DNA of 53,775 nucleotides from Acidovorax sp. NB1. GTDB taxonomy: Bacteria; Pseudomonadota; Gammaproteobacteria; Burkholderiales; Burkholderiaceae_C. The position numbers and the translations under genes were made by a program. Below are positions 8,354-17,608 of the stretch, piece after piece. The notes beneath the pieces were generated by a model. That model did not search any database. It was not told the origin of the DNA and worked only from the letters and a program-made list of their open reading frames with translations. Positions within the stretch are counted from its first letter, which is position 1, and the number at the start of each line of letters is the position of its first letter. Location: assembly GCF_005405905.1 (NCBI RefSeq), contig NZ_BJHU01000004.1:1-53775 (forward strand), written 5' to 3'.

Positions 8354-9640
8354 ATGACTGAACCACAACCCGCCTACCAGACCGGCATGTGCAACGAGTT
8401 CGCCACCGAAGCCCTCCCCGGGGCGCTCCCCCATGGGCGCAACTCCCCGCAGCGCGCGCCGTACGGCCTGTACGCCGAGCAGCTCTCCGGCACGGCGTTC
8501 ACCGCGCCGCGCCACGCCAACCGCCGCGCCTGGCTCTACCGCATCCGGCCTTCGACGCTGCACCATCCTTTCGCCCTCGTGGATGCGGGACGGTGGACGA
8601 GCCGGGCCGGCGACGGCCCCGTGACGCCCAACCAGCTGCGCTGGGACCCGCTTCCTATGCCCGAGCGGCCGACGGACTTCATCGAGGGCATGACGACGAT
8701 GGCGTGCAACGCGTCCTGCGCGGTCCACCTCTATGCCGCCAACCGGTCGATGGAGACGCGGTTCCTGTACGACGCCGACGCGGAGCTGCTCCTCGTGCCC
8801 CAGGCTGGTCGCCTCGAGCTGGCAACGGAAATGGGCCGTCTGCAGCTCGAGCCCCAGGAGATCGCCGTGATCCCCCGGGGCGTGCGCTTCCAGGTGCGGC
8901 TGCTGGACGCCCAGGCGCGGGGCTACGTGTGCGAGAACTTCGGCGCCGCCCTCAAGCTGCCGGACCTCGGTGTCATCGGCTCCAACGGGCTGGCGAATCC
9001 CCGGGACTTCTGCACGCCGGTCGCGGCCTACGAAGACCGCGAAGGCGACTTCGAGCTGGTCGCGCGCTTCCAGGGAAACCTGTGGAGCGCGCGCATCGGC
9101 CACAGCCCGCTCGACGTGGTCGCCTGGCATGGCAACCACGCGCCCTACAAGTACGACCTGCGGCGGTTCAACACCATCGGCTCGATCAGCTACGACCATC
9201 CCGATCCGTCCATCTTCCTGGTGCTGCAGTCCGTCAGCGACACCCCGGGCGTCGACACCATCGACTTCGTGGTGTTCCCGCCGCGCATCCTCGTGGCCCA
9301 GAACACGTTCCGGCCGCCCTGGTACCACCGTAACGTCGCGAGCGAGTTCATGGGGCTGATCCACGGGGCCTACGACGCCAAGGCCGAGGGCTTCGTGCCC
9401 GGCGGCGCGTCCCTGCACAACTGCATGAGCGCGCACGGACCGGATGCCGACACCTTCGCCAAGGCCAGTGCCGCTGACACCTCCCGGCCGGACTACCTCA
9501 CCGAGACGATGGCCTTCATGTTCGAGTCGTGCGACGTCTTCAGGCCGACGACGTTCGCCCTGGAGACCGCCCAGCTGCAGGAGGACTATTTCCGCTGCTG
9601 GCAGAACCTCGGGAAGCACTTCGATCCGGCGCGGCCATGA
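8354..9640 (+). CDS. hmgA: Homogentisate 1,2-dioxygenase
   Basis: 428 residues, normal for the family. This cytoplasmic Fe(II) enzyme opens homogentisate to maleylacetoacetate. The metal ligands can be placed by comparison with the human enzyme: His325 and Glu331 in the W-Y-H-R-N-V-A-S-E segment and His361 in S-A-H-G-P-D. The N-terminal Q-T-G-M-C-N-E-F and [10 protein letters not shown] segments are also characteristic. It starts at the ATG at 8354 after AAGGACAGG and overlaps the fumarylacetoacetase start by four bases (ATGA), so the two are made together. No 4-hydroxyphenylpyruvate dioxygenase is nearby, so homogentisate probably comes from the local flavin hydroxylase rather than tyrosine. 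Confidence 0.93.
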   Translation: MTEPQPAYQTGMCNEFATEALPGALPHGRNSPQRAPYGLYAEQLSGTAFTAPRHANRRAWLYRIRPSTLHHPFALVDAGRWTSRAGDGPVTPNQLRWDPLPMPERPTDFIEGMTTMACNASCAVHLYAANRSMETRFLYDADAELLLVPQAGRLELATEMGRLQLEPQEIAVIPRGVRFQVRLLDAQARGYVCENFGAALKLPDLGVIGSNGLANPRDFCTPVAAYEDREGDFELVARFQGNLWSARIGHSPLDVVAWHGNHAPYKYDLRRFNTIGSISYDHPDPSIFLVLQSVSDTPGVDTIDFVVFPPRILVAQNTFRPPWYHRNVASEFMGLIHGAYDAKAEGFVPGGASLHNCMSAHGPDADTFAKASAADTSRPDYLTETMAFMFESCDVFRPTTFALETAQLQEDYFRCWQNLGKHFDPARP

Positions 9641-10959
9641 CGCGGGTGAACGAAACCCACGCGCCGGACCTGCGCAGCTGGGTCGGGTCCGCGAACGAGG
9701 ACACGACGGATTTCCCGATCCAGAATTTGCCCTTCGGCGTCTTCCGCCGGCGCGGCTCCTCCGGGCCGTTTGGGGGCGGCGTGGCCATCGGGGACCAGAT
9801 CCTCGACCTGGCCGCCGCGGCCGCCAGCGGCGCACTCGCCGGCGATGCGCGGGATGCCGCGGTGGCCGCCTCGCGCAAGCGCCTCAACGACTTCATGGCC
9901 ATGGGGCCCGCCGCGTGGTCGGCGCTGCGCCTGGCGCTCTCGCGCGCGCTGCGCACGGGAGCCACGGAGCGCGGCAGGTTGGAGGGATGCCTTCTTGCCC
10001 AGCGCTCGGCCGAATACGCCCTGCCCGCGGCCATCGGCGACTACACCGACTTCTACATCGGCATCCACCATGCCACCGCCGTCGGCCGGTTGTTCCGGCC
10101 GGACGCACCGCTGCTTCCGAACTACAAATGGGTTCCCATCGGGTACCACGGCCGCAGTTCCTCCGTGGTCGTCAGCGGCGAACCGATCTACCGCCCGCTC
10201 GGCCAGAGCAGGGCCGAGGCCGGCGACCCGGAATTCGGTCCGAGCAGGCGCCTGGACTACGAACTGGAGCTCGGTTTCCTGGTGGGCCCGGGCAACCGGC
10301 GCGGCGAGCCCATTGCCATCGGCAGCGCCGAGAGCCACCTGTTCGGGGTCGCGCTGTTCAACGATTGGTCGGCGCGCGACATCCAGCCCTGGGAGTACCA
10401 GCCGCTGGGGCCCTTCCTGTCCAAGAACTTCGGCAGCACGCTCGCCCCGTGGGTCGTGACATTTGAGGCGCTGGCGCCGTTCCGGGCCGCTTGTCCGCGT
10501 GCGCCCGGCGACCCCGAGCCATTGCCCTATCTGAATTCCGAACGGAACCGGGCCAGCGGCTCGGTCGATGTGCAGCTCGAGGTGCTGCTCCAGACCGAGG
10601 CGATGGCCCGGTCGGGCCTGCTGCCAGCGCGCCTGTCGCGCTCGAGCTTCGTGGAGGCCGCCTACTGGACCCCCGCCCAGCTCGTGGCCCACCACACGGT
10701 CGGCGGCTGCAACCTCGCGCCTGGCGACCTGCTCGGATCGGGCACGCTGTCCGGGCCACATCCAGAACAGGCCGGCTCGCTCCTCGAGCGGACTGCCGGT
10801 GGACGGCAGGCCATCGCCCTGCCCTCGGGCGAGCACAGAACCTTCCTGGAGGACGGCGACACCGTCATCCTGCGCGCCTGGTGCGAACGCAGCGGAGCGC
10901 GACGCATCGGCTTCGGCGCATGCGCCAGCACCATCCACGCGCCGAAGCGCGCACCCTAG
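9637..10959 (+). CDS. fahA: Fumarylacetoacetase
   Basis: 440 residues. It splits fumarylacetoacetate to fumarate and acetoacetate, the last homogentisate step. An N-terminal SH3-like domain (about 1-115) precedes the catalytic domain. Visible are D-Y-T-D-F-Y at the start of the active site, the [10 protein letters not shown] loop, the metal-binding E-L-E segment and [10 protein letters not shown]. The ATG at 9637 overlaps the hmgA stop. Maleylacetoacetate isomerase, which normally links HmgA and FahA, is absent here. It must be supplied elsewhere, or the true ring-cleavage product does not need isomerisation. Confidence 0.93.
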   Translation: MTRVNETHAPDLRSWVGSANEDTTDFPIQNLPFGVFRRRGSSGPFGGGVAIGDQILDLAAAAASGALAGDARDAAVAASRKRLNDFMAMGPAAWSALRLALSRALRTGATERGRLEGCLLAQRSAEYALPAAIGDYTDFYIGIHHATAVGRLFRPDAPLLPNYKWVPIGYHGRSSSVVVSGEPIYRPLGQSRAEAGDPEFGPSRRLDYELELGFLVGPGNRRGEPIAIGSAESHLFGVALFNDWSARDIQPWEYQPLGPFLSKNFGSTLAPWVVTFEALAPFRAACPRAPGDPEPLPYLNSERNRASGSVDVQLEVLLQTEAMARSGLLPARLSRSSFVEAAYWTPAQLVAHHTVGGCNLAPGDLLGSGTLSGPHPEQAGSLLERTAGGRQAIALPSGEHRTFLEDGDTVILRAWCERSGARRIGFGACASTIHAPKRAP

Positions 10960-11014
10960 CCTCGCCGCGCGCTGCCCTGCACTGCCAAGCTGGCACCCGG
11001 GCGCGTCCTGCAAT

Positions 11015-11311
11015 TCAGCGGCGAGGCAGGTTGGGACACTCGCTGACCGGCGTCGTGTGCCCGGCCGCCAGGCGCTGCGCGCATGCCGGCGCGTGGTCGC
11101 AGAACGTGCACCGGACTTCCGCCGCCCGGGTCGCCGGCAGGTCGTCCTGGGTCCTTGCCGCCTGCACCTGACGCCGGGCGGTGAACTTCCGCAGTTCCAG
11201 CGCGCCGGGATGCCGGAGCCTCCACCACTCGGGTTGCAGGTTCAGCCACAGCAGCGTGGCCGCACCGCCAAGAAGCGTCAAAATCACGAGAATCCCCAGA
11301 AGCTTGTCCAT
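11015..11311 (-). CDS. DUF6455-like small membrane-anchored cysteine protein
   Basis: 98 residues. There is one N-terminal membrane segment (about residues 4-24), a positively charged linker, and a C-terminal cysteine cluster of the form R-C-T-F-C-D-H-A-P-A-C followed by S-E-C-P-N. This resembles the DUF6455 family, whose four cysteines suggest metal or redox binding; function is unknown. The ATG at 11311 is chosen because the membrane segment begins there. It is convergent with fahA. A perfect MarR-type palindrome lies 86 bp upstream. Confidence 0.65.
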   Translation of the reverse strand: MDKLLGILVILTLLGGAATLLWLNLQPEWWRLRHPGALELRKFTARRQVQAARTQDDLPATRAAEVRCTFCDHAPACAQRLAAGHTTPVSECPNLPRR

Positions 11312-11396
11312 GATCGTTCCTTTCTGCCATCGTCGGCGGATGCAGGCTGGGCGGCCCTGCAGGTTCTGCCGTCTCCGCAGGCGCAGGCGATTTTTT

Positions 11397-11410
11397 GTTA
11401 GTCGCCTAAC
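11397..11410 (-). promoter_or_regulatory. Candidate MarR-type operator, site B
   Basis: GTTAG-tcgc-CTAAC is a perfect 5+4+5 palindrome in an AT-rich patch, 86 bp upstream of the small cysteine protein gene on the minus strand. It is the best match in the window to the shared RTTAG-N4-CTAAY pattern. Confidence 0.6.
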
Positions 11411-11716
11411 TATTAATCTAGGCCTGCCGCGGCCGGCCGTCAACCGCCGCGGGCGGCGTCCTGGACGAATGTTGATCTCGCGCAAACCCGGACGCACCCG
11501 CGCCGCCCTCCGACGCGGGGGATCCGCGGGTACGGCCGGAAGCGATCCACCGCTGCGGCCCTCCTCTCCCGCCGGCGGATGTCGTGCGCCGCAGACCCAT
11601 CCGCGCCCCGAGGCACATGCAGGTACGGCCGGGGCACATGGCCGGTCGCTCCACGCGCGGCGGCGCGGCCGCCAATGCGCAGCGGCGCTGGGATCCGAGC
11701 CGTCCCGGCCGCGTAC
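11411..11716. other. Intergenic stretch, no gene seen
   Basis: High-GC sequence between operator site B and the stop of the ABC binding-protein gene. I see no recognisable protein, RNA or terminator hairpin with a T-run. Confidence 0.45.
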
Positions 11717-12883
11717 TCAGCGCAGCATGCGTCCGTTGTGCGTCATCACCAGGATGTCGGCCACGTCGATGCCGCTGGCGATCTTTCCCTCGGTCGGCGC
11801 GGAGAAGGAGACGCCGCCGAGGGACACCCCCTGCATCGCGCGCAGGGTGGCCTGGAGCGCGGGGCGCGTCAGCCCGGGTGCGCGCCGCAGGCCTTCCAGC
11901 AGCACCTGCGCGTTGATGTAGCCTTCGAACGAACTGAGGGACAGCCGGTCGTAGTTCCGGGCCTTCATCGCTGCCTGGTATTCGCGCGCCAGGGGAAGCA
12001 GCGTCGCATAGGGGTTCGGCACGACGCTGGAGAAGGCCGTGCCAACCGCATCGGCGCCCACTTGCTCCCACACCGAGCGCTCATCGACCGTGGAAAGGCA
12101 GACCATCTGCGCCCACAGTTTCGTCGCCACCTTGGCGCGGATGGCGGCGATCCCGGTCGCGGTCACGCCACCGACCACTACTACGTCGGCGCCGCTGCGC
12201 TCGATGCTCCGCGCCTGCTCGGTGTAGTCGGTGGCGTCCCGCGCATAGGGCACGGCGGCGACGAGCGGCAGTCCCTGCGCCTTCAGCACCGACTCGAACT
12301 GCGCGCGGAACGCCGTGCCCGAGTTGTCGGTCGCGTGCAGCACGGCGAAGCGGCTCCGGCCAATGGTGGGAAACAACGCGGCGATCGCGCGGGTCTCCGC
12401 GTCGAACGTCGCTCGCACATGGGTGACGATCTCGGTCCCCGGGCGGCGGAATGCATCGTTTCCGTGCAGCACGCCGACGATCGGCACGCCCGCGCGGGTC
12501 GCCGCCGGAATGGCGGCGCCGATGATCGGGCCGCCGAACAAAGAGGTCACCGCGACGACGGATTCCCTTGCCGCCAGCGACCCGATGGCCTCGACGGTCT
12601 TCTCGGCCTGGTACCCGTTGTCGATGGCCAGGAGCTTGACGGGCTGCCCCCGGATCCCTCCAGCGCGGTTCGCCTGTTCGAGCGCTCCGTCCACGCCCTG
12701 CCTGATCATCTCGGCCTGGCGCGCCTGTCCTCCCTGCAAAGGAAGCAGCATCGCGATCTGGATCTCGCGCGCCGCCGCCCGCGCTCGGAACGGCAATCCG
12801 ACGGCCGCCGCTGCGAGCACCCCTCCGATGCACGAAAAGGTGCGGCGCCGCGCTCGGTCGGTACCCGTAGGTTCAGTGTTCAT
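11717..12883 (-). CDS. ABC transporter substrate-binding protein (branched-chain amino-acid/amide type)
   Basis: 388 residues. A twin-arginine-containing signal region (R-R-R-T-F then a hydrophobic run to A-R-A-A-A, about residue 35) precedes a Peripla_BP_6/LivJ fold: I-A-M-L-L-P-L-Q-G-G-Q, then L-L-A-I-D-N-G-Y-Q, G-V-P-I-V-G-V and Y-I-N-A-Q-V-L-L. The ATG at 12883 follows GAGAGG. It binds a small organic acid or amino acid for an ABC importer, but no permease or ATPase is adjacent, so it is an orphan here or works with components elsewhere. Such proteins often serve aromatic acid uptake in this bacterial group. Confidence 0.85.
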   Translation of the reverse strand: MNTEPTGTDRARRRTFSCIGGVLAAAAVGLPFRARAAAREIQIAMLLPLQGGQARQAEMIRQGVDGALEQANRAGGIRGQPVKLLAIDNGYQAEKTVEAIGSLAARESVVAVTSLFGGPIIGAAIPAATRAGVPIVGVLHGNDAFRRPGTEIVTHVRATFDAETRAIAALFPTIGRSRFAVLHATDNSGTAFRAQFESVLKAQGLPLVAAVPYARDATDYTEQARSIERSGADVVVVGGVTATGIAAIRAKVATKLWAQMVCLSTVDERSVWEQVGADAVGTAFSSVVPNPYATLLPLAREYQAAMKARNYDRLSLSSFEGYINAQVLLEGLRRAPGLTRPALQATLRAMQGVSLGGVSFSAPTEGKIASGIDVADILVMTHNGRMLR

Positions 12884-13214
12884 TGTCTGCCTCTCTCCAT
12901 CATTGGTGCGCGCGATCGGTGCCGCAGCCCCACGCCGGCCGGTCGCGCTGACTTTTTGCGAGGCGACTCTAAACACTTTGTCGCGCGCTTGATAGATTGA
13001 GTCTCAGTCAATGTGAGTCCGCCGCGCGGGTGCGACTTCCGCACGGACAGAGGCCTGCATCGCCGGGCGGGGTACTGCCCGCATGCGTCCTGCATCTCGC
13101 CGAGGGCGGCTGCGCCGCACCGGGCCATATGCGCCGAAAGGCCGTGGCCTGCAAGGCTGTCACCACGGACGGCCCGGCGGGCATCGGACACGCCGAGCCG
13201 GGCCGACCGGGCCT
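12884..13214. other. Intergenic stretch upstream of the ABC binding protein
   Basis: It holds the promoter of the ABC binding-protein gene. A TTGAGTCTCAGTCAATGTGAGTC segment (about 12997-13019) has repeated GAGTC words and could be a regulator site. A weak, gapped resemblance to the MarR palindrome occurs near 12957-12974. A 112-codon open frame on the minus strand spans it but is Arg/Ala-rich and unconvincing. Confidence 0.35.
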
Positions 13215-14126
13215 TCACGCCGGCCGGAGGACTTCGGAGACCGTCAGCCGCACCAGGTCCAGCGTGGTCTTCTGGACCTGCGTGGCGGGGCGTTGCAGGC
13301 TGGTCGCCAGGGACAGCGCTATGCGCAGCGGCGGCGCACCGATGACCTGGGCGCTGTAGGCAGAAGGAACAGGCGAATTGAGCAGCGCGTTGCGCGGCAG
13401 CACCGCGTACCCGGCCCCGTCGGCCACCATGTCCAGGATGGCGGCGACCCCGTCGATCTCCAGCGCGATCTCGGGCCGGCAGCCGATGAGCGCCATCTCG
13501 GCTTCCACGTGCATGCGGATCGCGTTGGGGCGCGAGGGAATGACCAGCGGCAGCCGCGCGAGCTCGGCGAGCGCGATGGGGCCGGGCGGCGGGTCCTCGG
13601 CCAGCCCGCGCGGGCGGGCGCGCACGAGCAGCAGATCCTCGTCCATGAGGTGCGACACATCCACATCGCGCACCGGCTGGCCGTTGTAGAGCACGACGAT
13701 GTCCAGGCGACCGCTGACCAGTCCTCTCAGGAGTTCGCTCGAAAGCCCTTCGCTGATCGAGAGCCGAGCCTCCGGCAATTCCTTGCGGAAGGCGCGCATG
13801 AGCGGCACCGCCATCGCGCGCGCCACGCTGCTGGGCAGCCCGATGGCGACGGCGCCCGAGACGCCGCCGCGCAGGCGCTCCATGTCCTCCCGCGCCCGGG
13901 CCATCTGGTGCAGGATGCCCCGCCCATGGTCGACCAGCAACCGGCCCGCCTCCGTGGGCGTGACGCCGCGGCCATTGCGCACCAGCAGGTTCTGGCGCAG
14001 CTCCACCTCCAGCAGGCGCACCTGCCGGCTCAGGGCCGACTGGGCCATGCCGAGGGCCGCCGCGGCATGGGTGAAGCTGCCCATTTCGGCGACCCGCACA
14101 AAGTACTCGAGCTGCTTCAGATCCAT
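13215..14126 (-). CDS. LysR-family regulator of the protocatechuate 4,5-cleavage operon
   Basis: 303 residues. The helix-turn-helix covers about 1-60 (M-D-L-K-Q-L-E-Y-F-V-R-V-A, then A-Q-S-A-L-S-R-Q-V), followed by the inducer-binding domain. The start at M-D-L-K-Q is standard for the family; an upstream TTG would add 29 unlikely residues. It is divergent from the lig operon with a 95 bp spacer, so it very likely activates it in response to a pathway metabolite, like PmdR/LigR regulators. The assignment to this operon rests on position. Confidence 0.88.
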   Translation of the reverse strand: MDLKQLEYFVRVAEMGSFTHAAAALGMAQSALSRQVRLLEVELRQNLLVRNGRGVTPTEAGRLLVDHGRGILHQMARAREDMERLRGGVSGAVAIGLPSSVARAMAVPLMRAFRKELPEARLSISEGLSSELLRGLVSGRLDIVVLYNGQPVRDVDVSHLMDEDLLLVRARPRGLAEDPPPGPIALAELARLPLVIPSRPNAIRMHVEAEMALIGCRPEIALEIDGVAAILDMVADGAGYAVLPRNALLNSPVPSAYSAQVIGAPPLRIALSLATSLQRPATQVQKTTLDLVRLTVSEVLRPA

Positions 14127-14221
14127 CGACAAATGAGATATCTGGTAGACCAATCCGCCACTTCTTGTATAGCTGGAATTGCAGCAGAATACCCCAAAAT
14201 ACTTAGCCACCAAACAATCCT

Positions 14222-14911
14222 ATGAATGCTCCGCTTCGTGGAATCTCCTCCATGGCCACCCGCCAGGTGTTGGCCGAGCTGCTGGCCGCCTACGAGCAGC
14301 AGACCGGCCAGCGCGCAGCCATCGAGGCCGTGGGCGGCGTGGACGCGGCCAAGCGGGTGCAGGCCGGCGAGGCTTTCGACGTGGTGGTGCTTGCCTCTGA
14401 CGCCATCGACAAGCTCATCGCGGCCGGCGCCGTCGTGGCCGGCAGCAGGACCGACTGGGTGCGCTCCGGCGTGGCCGTGGCGGTGCGCGCGGGCGCGCCG
14501 CTGCCCGACATCGGCTCGGAAGACGCAGTGCGCAGTGCCGTGCTGGCCGCGCGCAGCATCAGCTATTCCACCGGCCCGAGCGGCGTGGCGCTGGCGAAAC
14601 TGTTCGAGCGCTGGGGCATTGCCGACCAGGTGGCCGGCCGCATGGTGCAGGCCCCGCCCGGCGTGCCCGTGGGCTCCCTGGTGGCACGTGGCGATGTGGA
14701 GCTCGGCTTCCAGCAACTGAGCGAGCTGCTGCACGTGGAGGGCATCACCATCGTGGGCCCGCTGCCGCCTGCGATCCAGATCACCACCATTTTTTCATCG
14801 GGCGTCGCTGCCTCCAGCCAGCAGCCCGAGGCCGCCAAGGCGCTGCTCGACTTCTTCGCATCGCCAGCGGCGGCCGAAGCCAAGCAACGCCAGGGCATGG
14901 ACCCTGCCTGA
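14222..14911 (+). CDS. ModA-like substrate-binding-domain protein without signal peptide
   Basis: 229 residues with the type-2 periplasmic binding fold seen in ModA-like proteins (V-L-A-E-L-L-A-A-Y-E, G-E-A-F-D-V-V-V-L-A-S, A-L-L-D-F-F-A-S-P-A-A). The first residues are not a signal peptide, so it is predicted to be cytoplasmic and is unlikely to be a transporter subunit. It is the first gene of the protocatechuate operon, 33 bp before ligJ, and similar proteins occur at this place in related operons. Its role is unknown; a small-molecule sensor or an enzyme built on a binding-protein fold (as OphC is) are possibilities. Confidence 0.7.
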   Translation: MNAPLRGISSMATRQVLAELLAAYEQQTGQRAAIEAVGGVDAAKRVQAGEAFDVVVLASDAIDKLIAAGAVVAGSRTDWVRSGVAVAVRAGAPLPDIGSEDAVRSAVLAARSISYSTGPSGVALAKLFERWGIADQVAGRMVQAPPGVPVGSLVARGDVELGFQQLSELLHVEGITIVGPLPPAIQITTIFSSGVAASSQQPEAAKALLDFFASPAAAEAKQRQGMDPA

Positions 14912-14944
14912 ACCCGAACACCAAGATCCAAGGAGCACAACGCA

Positions 14945-15979
14945 ATGAGCCTCATCATCGACTGCCATGGCCACTACACCACGGCACCCAAGGCGCTGGA
15001 GAACTGGCGCAACCAGCAGATCGCCGGCATCAAGGACCCGGCCGCCATGCCCAAGGTCGCCGATTTGCAGATCAGCGACGACGAGCTGCGCGAGTCCATC
15101 GAGACCAACCAGCTGCGCCTGATGAAGGAGCGCGGCAGCGACATCACGCTGTTCTCGCCGCGCGCCAGTTTCATGGCCCACCACATCGGCGACTTCAATG
15201 TCTCCAGCACCTGGGCGGCCATCTGCAACGAGCTGTGCCACCGCGTCTCCACCCTGTTCCCCGACAACTTCGTGCCCGTGGCCATGCTGCCGCAAAGCCC
15301 CGGGGTGGACCCCGCGACCTGCATCCCCGAGCTGGAGAAGTGCGTCAAGGAATACGGCGCGGTGGGCATCAACCTCAACCCCGACCCCTCGGGCGGCCAC
15401 TGGACCAGCCCGCCGCTGACCGACCGCCACTGGTACCCCATCTACGAGAAGATGGTGGAGTACGACCTGCCCGCCATGATCCACGTGAGCACCAGCTGCA
15501 ACGCGTGCTTCCACACCACGGGCGCGCACTACCTGAACGCCGACACCACGGCCTTCATGCAGTGCATCCAGGGCGACCTGTTCAAGGACTTCCCCACGCT
15601 CAAGTTCCTGATCCCGCACGGCGGCGGTGCCGTGCCCTACCACTGGGGCCGTTTCCGCGGCCTGGCGCAGGAGATGAAGAAGCCCCTGCTCGAAGACCAC
15701 CTGCTGAACAACATCTTCTTCGACACCTGCGTGTACCACCAGCCGGGCATCGACCTGCTGAACACCGTGATCCCGGTGAAGAACGTGCTGTTCGCCTCCG
15801 AAATGATCGGCGCGGTGCGCGGCATCGACCCCACCACCGGCCACTACTACGACGACACCAAGCGCTACATCGAAGCGTCGAAGATCCTGAGCGGCGACGA
15901 CAAGCACCAGATCTACGAAGGCAATGTGCGCCGCGTGTTCTCCCGACTCGATTCACGACTGAAGGCAAAGGGGCTCTGA
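14945..15979 (+). CDS. ligJ: 4-oxalomesaconate hydratase
   Basis: 344 residues, amidohydrolase superfamily. It hydrates 4-oxalomesaconate to 4-carboxy-4-hydroxy-2-oxoadipate in protocatechuate meta-cleavage. The metal-binding H-x-H is in D-C-H-G-H-Y-T (residues 7-13). Other typical segments are [25 protein letters not shown] and [17 protein letters not shown] precedes the ATG. It is followed after one base by ligK, as in pmd/lig operons. The tautomerase LigU/GalD, which can supply the keto-enol form, is not in the operon. Confidence 0.9.
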   Translation: MSLIIDCHGHYTTAPKALENWRNQQIAGIKDPAAMPKVADLQISDDELRESIETNQLRLMKERGSDITLFSPRASFMAHHIGDFNVSSTWAAICNELCHRVSTLFPDNFVPVAMLPQSPGVDPATCIPELEKCVKEYGAVGINLNPDPSGGHWTSPPLTDRHWYPIYEKMVEYDLPAMIHVSTSCNACFHTTGAHYLNADTTAFMQCIQGDLFKDFPTLKFLIPHGGGAVPYHWGRFRGLAQEMKKPLLEDHLLNNIFFDTCVYHQPGIDLLNTVIPVKNVLFASEMIGAVRGIDPTTGHYYDDTKRYIEASKILSGDDKHQIYEGNVRRVFSRLDSRLKAKGL

Positions 15980-15980
15980 C

Positions 15981-16664
15981 ATGTACGAATTAGGCGTTGT
16001 CTACCGCAACATCACCCGCGCCGATCGCGCAGCCGCTGACGGCCTGGCTGCCCTCGGCTCGGCTACCGTGCACGAGGCCATGGGCCGCGTGGGCCTGCTC
16101 AAGCCCTACATGCGCCCCATCTACGGCGGCCAGCAGGTCAGCGGCACAGCCGTCACCGTGCTGCTGCAGCCCGGCGACAACTGGATGATGCACGTGGCGG
16201 CCGAGCAGATCCAGCCCGGCGACGTGGTGGTGGCGGCCGTCACCTCCGAATGCACCGATGGCTATTTCGGCGACCTGCTGGCCACCTCGTTCCAGGCGCG
16301 CGGTGCGCGGGCGCTCATCATCGACGCCGGCGTGCGCGACGTGAAGACCCTGCAGGAGATGAATTTCCCCGTGTGGAGCCGCGCCATTTCCAGCAAGGGC
16401 ACGATCAAGGCCACGCTGGGCTCGGTCAACATCCCGGTGGTGTGCGCCGGCATGTGGGTCACGCCGGGCGACGTGATCGTGGCCGACGACGATGGCGTGG
16501 TCTGCGTGCCCGCCGCGCGCGCCGCCGAGACGCTCGAGGCCGCGCGCAAGCGCGAGAGCTTCGAGGGCGAGAAACGCGCCAAGCTCGCCTCGGGCGTGCT
16601 CGGCCTGGATATGTACAACATGCGCCCCGGGCTCGAAAAGGCCGGGCTGCGCTACATCGACTGA
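15981..16664 (+). CDS. ligK: 4-carboxy-4-hydroxy-2-oxoadipate aldolase
   Basis: 227 residues of the class II HMG/CHA aldolase family. It splits 4-carboxy-4-hydroxy-2-oxoadipate into pyruvate and oxaloacetate. The divalent-metal and substrate motif G-D-L-L-A-T-S-F followed by D-A-G-V-R-D (Arg/Asp pair near residue 119) is present. The start lies one base after the ligJ stop, so the two are almost certainly co-translated. Confidence 0.9.
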   Translation: MYELGVVYRNITRADRAAADGLAALGSATVHEAMGRVGLLKPYMRPIYGGQQVSGTAVTVLLQPGDNWMMHVAAEQIQPGDVVVAAVTSECTDGYFGDLLATSFQARGARALIIDAGVRDVKTLQEMNFPVWSRAISSKGTIKATLGSVNIPVVCAGMWVTPGDVIVADDDGVVCVPAARAAETLEAARKRESFEGEKRAKLASGVLGLDMYNMRPGLEKAGLRYID

Positions 16665-16675
16665 GGACCTACGCC

Positions 16676-17608
16676 ATGCCCATCCCCGCATCGGCGCAGG
16701 ACTGGCACATCGGCCTCGTCGGCTACGGCGAGGTCGGCCGCATTCTCTGCGAGGACCTGCGCGCCCAGGGGCTGCGCGTCTCGGCCTACGACCGCAAGCT
16801 CGGCGGTGCGCTACAACGGCCCTTGTTGGAGCACGCGCGGGCCCATGGCGTCGAGTTGCTCGACAGCCACGCCCGGCTCGCGGCCACTGCCGACTTCGTG
16901 ATCAGCGCCGTCACCGCCAGCCAGACGCTGGACGTGGCCCGGGCGTGCGCTCCGCAGGTGCGCAAGGAAGCCTTCTATCTGGACTTCAACTCGGCCTCCC
17001 CGGGTGCCAAGCAGGCGGCCGGCGCGCTGATTGATGCGGCCGGTGCCCGGTACGTCGAAGGCGCGGTGATGACCAGCATTCCACCTTACCGCATCAAGGT
17101 GCCGCTGCTGCTGGGCGGCGCCTCGGCCAGGGCGCTGGCCGAGGCCATCGCGCCGCTGGGCTTCGTCGCCAAGGTCGTCAGCGACCGGCTGGGCGTGGCC
17201 TCGGCCACCAAGATGTGCCGCAGCGTGATGGTCAAGGGCCTGGAGGCGATGGTGATCGAGAGCTTCACGGCCGCGCGGCACTACGGCGTGGAGGACGCGG
17301 TCATCGCCTCGCTCCAGGAGACCTTTCCCGGCATCGACTGGGAGAAGCAGGGCGCCTATTTCTTCCAGCGCGTGATCGAGCATGGCCGCCGCCGCAGCGA
17401 GGAGATGCACGAGTCCGCGAACACGGTGCGCGAAGCGGGCATGCCCGCCTTCTCCGCGCAGGGCACAGCCGAGCGCCAGGCCTGGATGGCGGACCGCGCG
17501 GACGCCGGGTCGTTCGGCGAACGCGGCGCTCCGGGATTCGCGCGCGCCGCCGACTGGCGCGCCGAGGCCGACCGCCTGTTGCAATCTCTCAAGGAACCCA
17601 CCGCATGA
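16676..17608 (+). CDS. NAD(P)-dependent oxidoreductase, 6-phosphogluconate-dehydrogenase-like with DUF1932 tail
   Basis: 310 residues. An N-terminal Rossmann fold with G-Y-G-E-V-G (about residues 15-20) is followed by a D-F-N-S-A-S-P segment, a conserved K-M-C-R-S (Lys in the position of the beta-hydroxyacid dehydrogenase catalytic lysine), and a C-terminal DUF1932-type helical domain. It sits between ligK and ligI and overlaps the ligI start by four bases. Known steps of the pathway do not need it. It may act on a side product or a related substrate. Function not established. Confidence 0.75.
   Translation: MPIPASAQDWHIGLVGYGEVGRILCEDLRAQGLRVSAYDRKLGGALQRPLLEHARAHGVELLDSHARLAATADFVISAVTASQTLDVARACAPQVRKEAFYLDFNSASPGAKQAAGALIDAAGARYVEGAVMTSIPPYRIKVPLLLGGASARALAEAIAPLGFVAKVVSDRLGVASATKMCRSVMVKGLEAMVIESFTAARHYGVEDAVIASLQETFPGIDWEKQGAYFFQRVIEHGRRRSEEMHESANTVREAGMPAFSAQGTAERQAWMADRADAGSFGERGAPGFARAADWRAEADRLLQSLKEPTA

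Noticed and set aside
12957..12974. Possible further MarR-type operator upstream of the ABC binding protein
   Set aside because: The match to RTTAG-N4-CTAAY needs a gap and several mismatches, so it was left out of the site list.
12880..13218. 112-codon minus-strand open frame between the ABC binding protein and LysR
   Set aside because: It has no ribosome site or motif, is Arg/Ala-rich, and would overlap the ends of both neighbours.
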